This document shows positions 32,590 to 36,019 of a stretch of 36,019 nucleotides of DNA, one piece after another (within the stretch, counting starts at the first letter, position 1; each line of letters starts with the position of its first letter). A program made the translations under genes and the position numbers. Location of the stretch: NCBI GenBank assembly GCA_964345695.1, contig CAYFSC010000006.1:1-36019 (forward strand). The letters are read 5' to 3'. Source of the DNA: CAYFSC01 sp964345695 (GTDB taxonomy: Bacteria > Bacteroidota > Rhodothermia > Rhodothermales > Salinibacteraceae). Under the pieces are notes generated by a model that was given only the letters and a program-made list of their open reading frames with translations, was not told the origin of the DNA and ran no database searches.

Positions 32590-33849
32590 ATGCTCACGGG
32601 TGGATCGCTGATGGCATCGTCATTCTCAAGCCTTCTAGACCGATCGGGTAGCTACCGCCCCGTGCTAGATCGGACCCTCCTCGGGCTGGCGCTCGTGGGT
32701 GTTCTCATCGTGGTGCATCTGTCGATCCAGCAGGAGCGGGGGTTCGACCGCGGCTGCCTCGGCGTACCGACACTCGACGCGGTGGAGTCGACGTTTGACT
32801 GCTCGGCTGTGGTGAACAGCGGGGGTGGGACCTTCCTCGGCCTGTCGAACATCGTATGGGGGCTGGGCTTTTACGGAACCGTAGCTCTGCTTACCTTCGG
32901 CGGACTGCTGGCGAGGTCCTCCCGTCGGCGCTGGCTGACCGGCACCCGGGTCGCGGTGCTTACCGGAGGTTTCGCCTACTCCGTGTATCTGGTGCACCTC
33001 CAAGTCAACGTGCTCGGAAAACTGTGTGCCCTGTGTATGGCCTCGGCCGCCGTTGCCACCCTGCTGTTTGGAATTCAACTTGCCATCCTCTCCTTCGACT
33101 CATCGTCATCATCCATGACTGCACGATCCCGAAAGCGCGAAATCGTCCTCCTCTCCTCGATGGTGGCTCTCGTCGTTGTTCTGGCCGGAGCCGACCTCAC
33201 GTACTTCTCCAGCCTGAACGCGCCTGATGGGGCTTTGGCGTCGAAGGCCGCCGTTACGTCGGCCGACGACCCCAGCCGCTCTGCCTGCCGACTCGATGCG
33301 CAGAAAGGAGTGGTGGACAACTGGCAGTCACTCGTTGACATGCAGGACCCGATGAGCGGCACGTCGGGCGCGCCTGTCACGATCATCGAGTACTTCGACC
33401 CCAACTGCCCCCACTGCGCAGACTTCCACGAGGTCATGAAGAAGCTGGAGAAAAAGCACGAGGAGACGGTGCGGATCGTGTACAAGCCCTTCCCGCTGCA
33501 GGCCGCGTCGTTGCCGGAGATCATGGCGCTGTACGTCGCCGCACAGGAGGGCAAGTTCCTCCCGATGCTAGAGGCGCAGTACAGCAACCAGGGACCCATC
33601 AGTGAGCGAGACCTGCGCAGCATCGCCGAGAGGATTGGCATGAGTCCGGACGTGCTCATGTCCAAGGTTGGCAGCCAGTCATATCGCGACTACGTGCTAC
33701 AGCAGCGCCAGCGAGCCGTCAAGATCGGGGTCGATAGCACACCGACGGTGCTGATCAATGGCCACTTTGTAGCCTCTCGGACGGAGGAATGCATGACACA
33801 GTTCGTCCAGCAGGCCAAGAACGGTGAACTGGCAACGGCTGGTCGCTAG
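32590..33849 (+). CDS. VKOR-DsbA fusion: vitamin K epoxide reductase-like plus thioredoxin-fold disulfide oxidase
   Basis: A 419-residue membrane protein. The N-terminal half is a VKOR domain with about four or five membrane segments, loop cysteines Cys56 and Cys71, and the active CxxC Cys146-Ala-Leu-Cys149. After another membrane segment (about residues 186-205) comes a periplasmic thioredoxin-fold domain with CPHC (Cys273, Cys276) and a cis-Pro loop (STPTVLINGHFV). In such fusions the DsbA-like part oxidises substrate thiols and the VKOR part re-oxidises it, passing electrons to quinone, so one protein replaces DsbA plus DsbB. ATG 32590 is used; ATG 32611 is also possible. A terminator follows at 33871. 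Confidence 0.9.
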   Translation: MLTGGSLMASSFSSLLDRSGSYRPVLDRTLLGLALVGVLIVVHLSIQQERGFDRGCLGVPTLDAVESTFDCSAVVNSGGGTFLGLSNIVWGLGFYGTVALLTFGGLLARSSRRRWLTGTRVAVLTGGFAYSVYLVHLQVNVLGKLCALCMASAAVATLLFGIQLAILSFDSSSSSMTARSRKREIVLLSSMVALVVVLAGADLTYFSSLNAPDGALASKAAVTSADDPSRSACRLDAQKGVVDNWQSLVDMQDPMSGTSGAPVTIIEYFDPNCPHCADFHEVMKKLEKKHEETVRIVYKPFPLQAASLPEIMALYVAAQEGKFLPMLEAQYSNQGPISERDLRSIAERIGMSPDVLMSKVGSQSYRDYVLQQRQRAVKIGVDSTPTVLINGHFVASRTEECMTQFVQQAKNGELATAGR

Positions 33850-33870
33850 CGGCCTCTGGTTCTTCCTTCT

Positions 33871-33900
33871 GCCGGGCACGGTTCATGGCCCCGGCTTTTT
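33871..33900 (+). terminator. Rho-independent terminator after the VKOR-DsbA gene
   Basis: GCCGGG (33871-33876) and CCCGGC (33890-33895) form a 6-bp G+C stem with a 13-nt loop, followed by five T. It sits 21 bp after the stop codon and 57 bp before transketolase. Confidence 0.65.
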
Positions 33901-33957
33901 GGCGTCGCGCGCCCTCCACCCTCTGTCCATCCACCTACGATCCTCGCTCCGCCCTCC

Positions 33958-36000
33958 ATGGCTGAATCCGTTTCCGCTGAGCCCTTGCAGGCCACTGACC
34001 TCGACGAACGCACGATTAACACCATTCGCTTTTTGGCCGCCGATGCCGTCGAGCGTGCCCAGAGCGGCCATCCCGGCATGCCGATGGGCGCGGCGCCGAT
34101 GGCCTACGTGTTGTGGACGCGGCACCTGCGTCACAATCCGGCCGACCCGTCGTGGTTCGACCGCGACCGCTTCGTGCTGTCGGCCGGTCACGGATCGATG
34201 CTGCTCTATGCGCTGTTGCACCTGACGGGATACGATCTCTCGCTTGAGGCCATCAAGAACTTCCGGCAGTGGGACAGCCCGACGCCAGGACATCCGGAGA
34301 ACACCCTCACGCCGGGGGTTGAGACGACGACGGGGCCGCTCGGGCAGGGGTTTGCGAATGGCGTGGGCATGGCGATGGCCGAGCGCTATCTGGCGGCGCG
34401 CTTCAATACCGACGACATCTCACTGGTCGACCATTACACCTACGCGATCGTGAGCGACGGAGACCTCATGGAGGGCGTCGCCTCGGAGGCGGCGTCGCTG
34501 GCCGGGCATCAGGGCCTGGGCAAGCTGATCTACCTGTACGACGACAACCACATCTCGATCGACGGCGACACCGACCTGGCTTTCACCGAAGACGTGGAGG
34601 CGCGGTTCGACGCCTACGACTGGCACGTGCAGTCCATCGACGATGGAAACAATCTGGAGGCCATCGACGCGGCCATCCAGGCGGCGAAGGACGAGACGGA
34701 CCGCCCGTCGCTCATCAGCGTGCGGACGCACATCGGGTACGGCAGCCCGAACAAGCAGGACACGGCTGCGGCGCACGGCGCTCCGCTCGGTGGCGAGGAA
34801 CTGAAACGCGCAAAGCGCAACTTGGGCTGGCCAGAAGAGAAAACCTTCTACATCCCGGACGAAGTGAACGAACACATGCGTCAGGCGCTGGACGACGGGG
34901 CGGACCTGCAGTCCGAGTGGAACGCCCGCAAGGACCGATACGCCGAGGCCCATCCCGAACGCGCAGCGACCTTCGACCGGTGGGTGGCGGGCGATCTCCC
35001 GGACGGGTGGAAACAGGAACTCCCGTCGTTCGACGCGGACGCGACCATGGCGACGCGCAAAGCGAGTGGGGCCACCCTCGACGGAATCGTTCCCGCGCTC
35101 GACGGACAACTCGTGGGCGGTTCGGCCGACCTCACGGGGTCGAACAAAACGTACGTCGACGGCGAGCCGATTCAGCAGCAAGACCGCCCGGACGGATCGT
35201 ACATCCACTTTGGCGTGCGCGAGCACGGCATGGCGGGAGCAGCCAACGGCATGGCACTCCACGGCGGTCTGCGCCCGTTTGTGGCGACGTTCCTCATCTT
35301 CAGCGACTATTTGCGTCCGTCGCTCCGGCTGACTGCACTCAGCGAAGTGCCGGTCATTTACGTGTTCACGCACGACTCCATCGGCCTCGGTGAAGATGGG
35401 CCGACGCACCAGCCCGTGGAGCATCTGATGGCTCTTCGGGCCATTCCAAACATGACGCTTCTCCGCCCGGCGGACCCCGCGGAGGCGGTGCAGTCATGGG
35501 TCGCTGCACTTGAGAACACGGAGGGCCCGACCGCCCTCGTGCTTACCCGTCAGGGTTTGCCTGTCCTCGACCGGTCGAAGGGCCAGAGTGCCGATCACCT
35601 GCACCGCGGCGCGTACGTGCTCTCCGACGACGAGGGCCTTCCAGACATCATCCTCATGGGCACAGGAAGCGAGGTGCAGCACGCGCTGTCCGCTGCTCCC
35701 ACTCTCCGCGAGGAGGACGGTCTGAACGTCCGTGTCGTGAGCATGCCGTCGTGGGAGCTCTTCGAAGCGCAGCCCGACGACTATCGAGCCTCGGTCCTCC
35801 CGCCGGATGTAGACGCGCGCGTCGCCATCGAGGCCGGCGTCACGCAGGGCTGGGAGCGCTACGTAGGGCCGCACGGTCGCGCCATCGGGATCAACCGGTT
35901 CGGCGCCTCCGCGCCGGGCGCGACCAACATGGAAAAGTTCGGCTTCACCGCCGCCAACGTTGTCGGCACGGCCCGCAAGGTGCTGGCAGAGCAGGCGTAG
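33958..36000 (+). CDS. tkt: Transketolase
   Basis: A 680-residue, full-length transketolase of the non-oxidative pentose phosphate pathway. It moves two-carbon units between sugar phosphates, with thiamine diphosphate and Mg. Seen motifs include RAQSGHPGMPMGAAPMAYVLW, DRDRFVLSAGHGSMLLYALLHL, GPLGQGFANGVGMA, the thiamine-diphosphate motif with SDGDLMEG and DDNHISIDGDT, and the pyrimidine-domain blocks GGSADLTGSN, GVREHGMAGAANG and DSIGLGEDGPTHQPVEH. The C-terminal domain ends normally at the TAG 35998-36000. ATG 33958 follows a C/T-rich leader. Erythrose 4-phosphate, a precursor of chorismate and hence of tryptophan, is one of its products, but the gene is on the opposite strand to the trp cluster. 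Confidence 0.96.
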   Translation: MAESVSAEPLQATDLDERTINTIRFLAADAVERAQSGHPGMPMGAAPMAYVLWTRHLRHNPADPSWFDRDRFVLSAGHGSMLLYALLHLTGYDLSLEAIKNFRQWDSPTPGHPENTLTPGVETTTGPLGQGFANGVGMAMAERYLAARFNTDDISLVDHYTYAIVSDGDLMEGVASEAASLAGHQGLGKLIYLYDDNHISIDGDTDLAFTEDVEARFDAYDWHVQSIDDGNNLEAIDAAIQAAKDETDRPSLISVRTHIGYGSPNKQDTAAAHGAPLGGEELKRAKRNLGWPEEKTFYIPDEVNEHMRQALDDGADLQSEWNARKDRYAEAHPERAATFDRWVAGDLPDGWKQELPSFDADATMATRKASGATLDGIVPALDGQLVGGSADLTGSNKTYVDGEPIQQQDRPDGSYIHFGVREHGMAGAANGMALHGGLRPFVATFLIFSDYLRPSLRLTALSEVPVIYVFTHDSIGLGEDGPTHQPVEHLMALRAIPNMTLLRPADPAEAVQSWVAALENTEGPTALVLTRQGLPVLDRSKGQSADHLHRGAYVLSDDEGLPDIILMGTGSEVQHALSAAPTLREEDGLNVRVVSMPSWELFEAQPDDYRASVLPPDVDARVAIEAGVTQGWERYVGPHGRAIGINRFGASAPGATNMEKFGFTAANVVGTARKVLAEQA

Positions 36001-36019
36001 GACGATCCGGGAAAGGAGG

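Overview
The window reads as chromosomal DNA from a salt-adapted bacterium of the Rhodothermota/Bacteroidota branch, close to Salinibacter and its relatives; I cannot fix the genus. The evidence is a high G+C content, very acidic proteins, three families typical of Bacteroidota (DUF4293, DUF4296 and DUF4837), an ExbB/ExbD set with two ExbD proteins, and start codons preceded by A/C-rich leaders rather than Shine-Dalgarno sites. No rRNA, tRNA, CRISPR array or intact insertion sequence was seen.

Layout. (1) 1-7529, plus strand: a beta-lactamase-like serine hydrolase, then a polyhydroxyalkanoate (PHA) island with a phasin-like protein, PhaE, PhaC (class III synthase), an acetoacetyl-CoA reductase, a second PhaE/phasin-like protein and a thiolase. 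Together these cover acetyl-CoA to polyhydroxybutyrate plus granule proteins. (2) 7558-11274, minus strand: a family-X DNA polymerase/PHP protein followed by a penicillin-acylase-family protein. (3) 11548-17527, plus strand: a C-terminal processing protease, then exbB, a small membrane protein, exbD and exbD behind a consensus sigma-70 promoter and ended by a strong terminator; then a DUF4293 protein and an EamA transporter. (4) 17569-20655: a divergent glycosyltransferase and RecQ helicase. (5) 32354 down to 20717, minus strand: a tryptophan cluster in the order trpL-trpE-unknown-trpS-four-helix-bundle gene-trpG-trpD-trpC-trpF-trpB-trpA, followed by two lipoproteins. (6) 32590-36000, plus strand: a VKOR-DsbA fusion and transketolase.

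The most interesting signal is upstream of trpE. A 30-residue leader peptide, missed by length-limited gene calling, carries Trp-Trp-Leu-Trp-Trp. It is followed by a Rho-independent terminator and by a competing arm directly after the leader stop codon. This is the complete architecture of ribosome-mediated transcription attenuation, and it would also control tryptophanyl-tRNA synthetase (trpS), which lies inside the cluster.

Inside the same cluster, a 23S-rRNA-intervening-sequence-type four-helix-bundle gene sits between trpS and trpG, bracketed by a 16-bp inverted repeat (15/16 matches). It looks like an inserted cassette. Other oddities are a PolX whose polymerase active site is destroyed while its PHP nuclease site is kept, a PhaE with a C-terminal helix-hairpin-helix domain, a serine hydrolase with Arg in place of the SxxK lysine, TrpA with Glu at catalytic position 60, and a dispersed 52-bp repeat shared by the phaC-phaB gap and the trpB-trpA gap.
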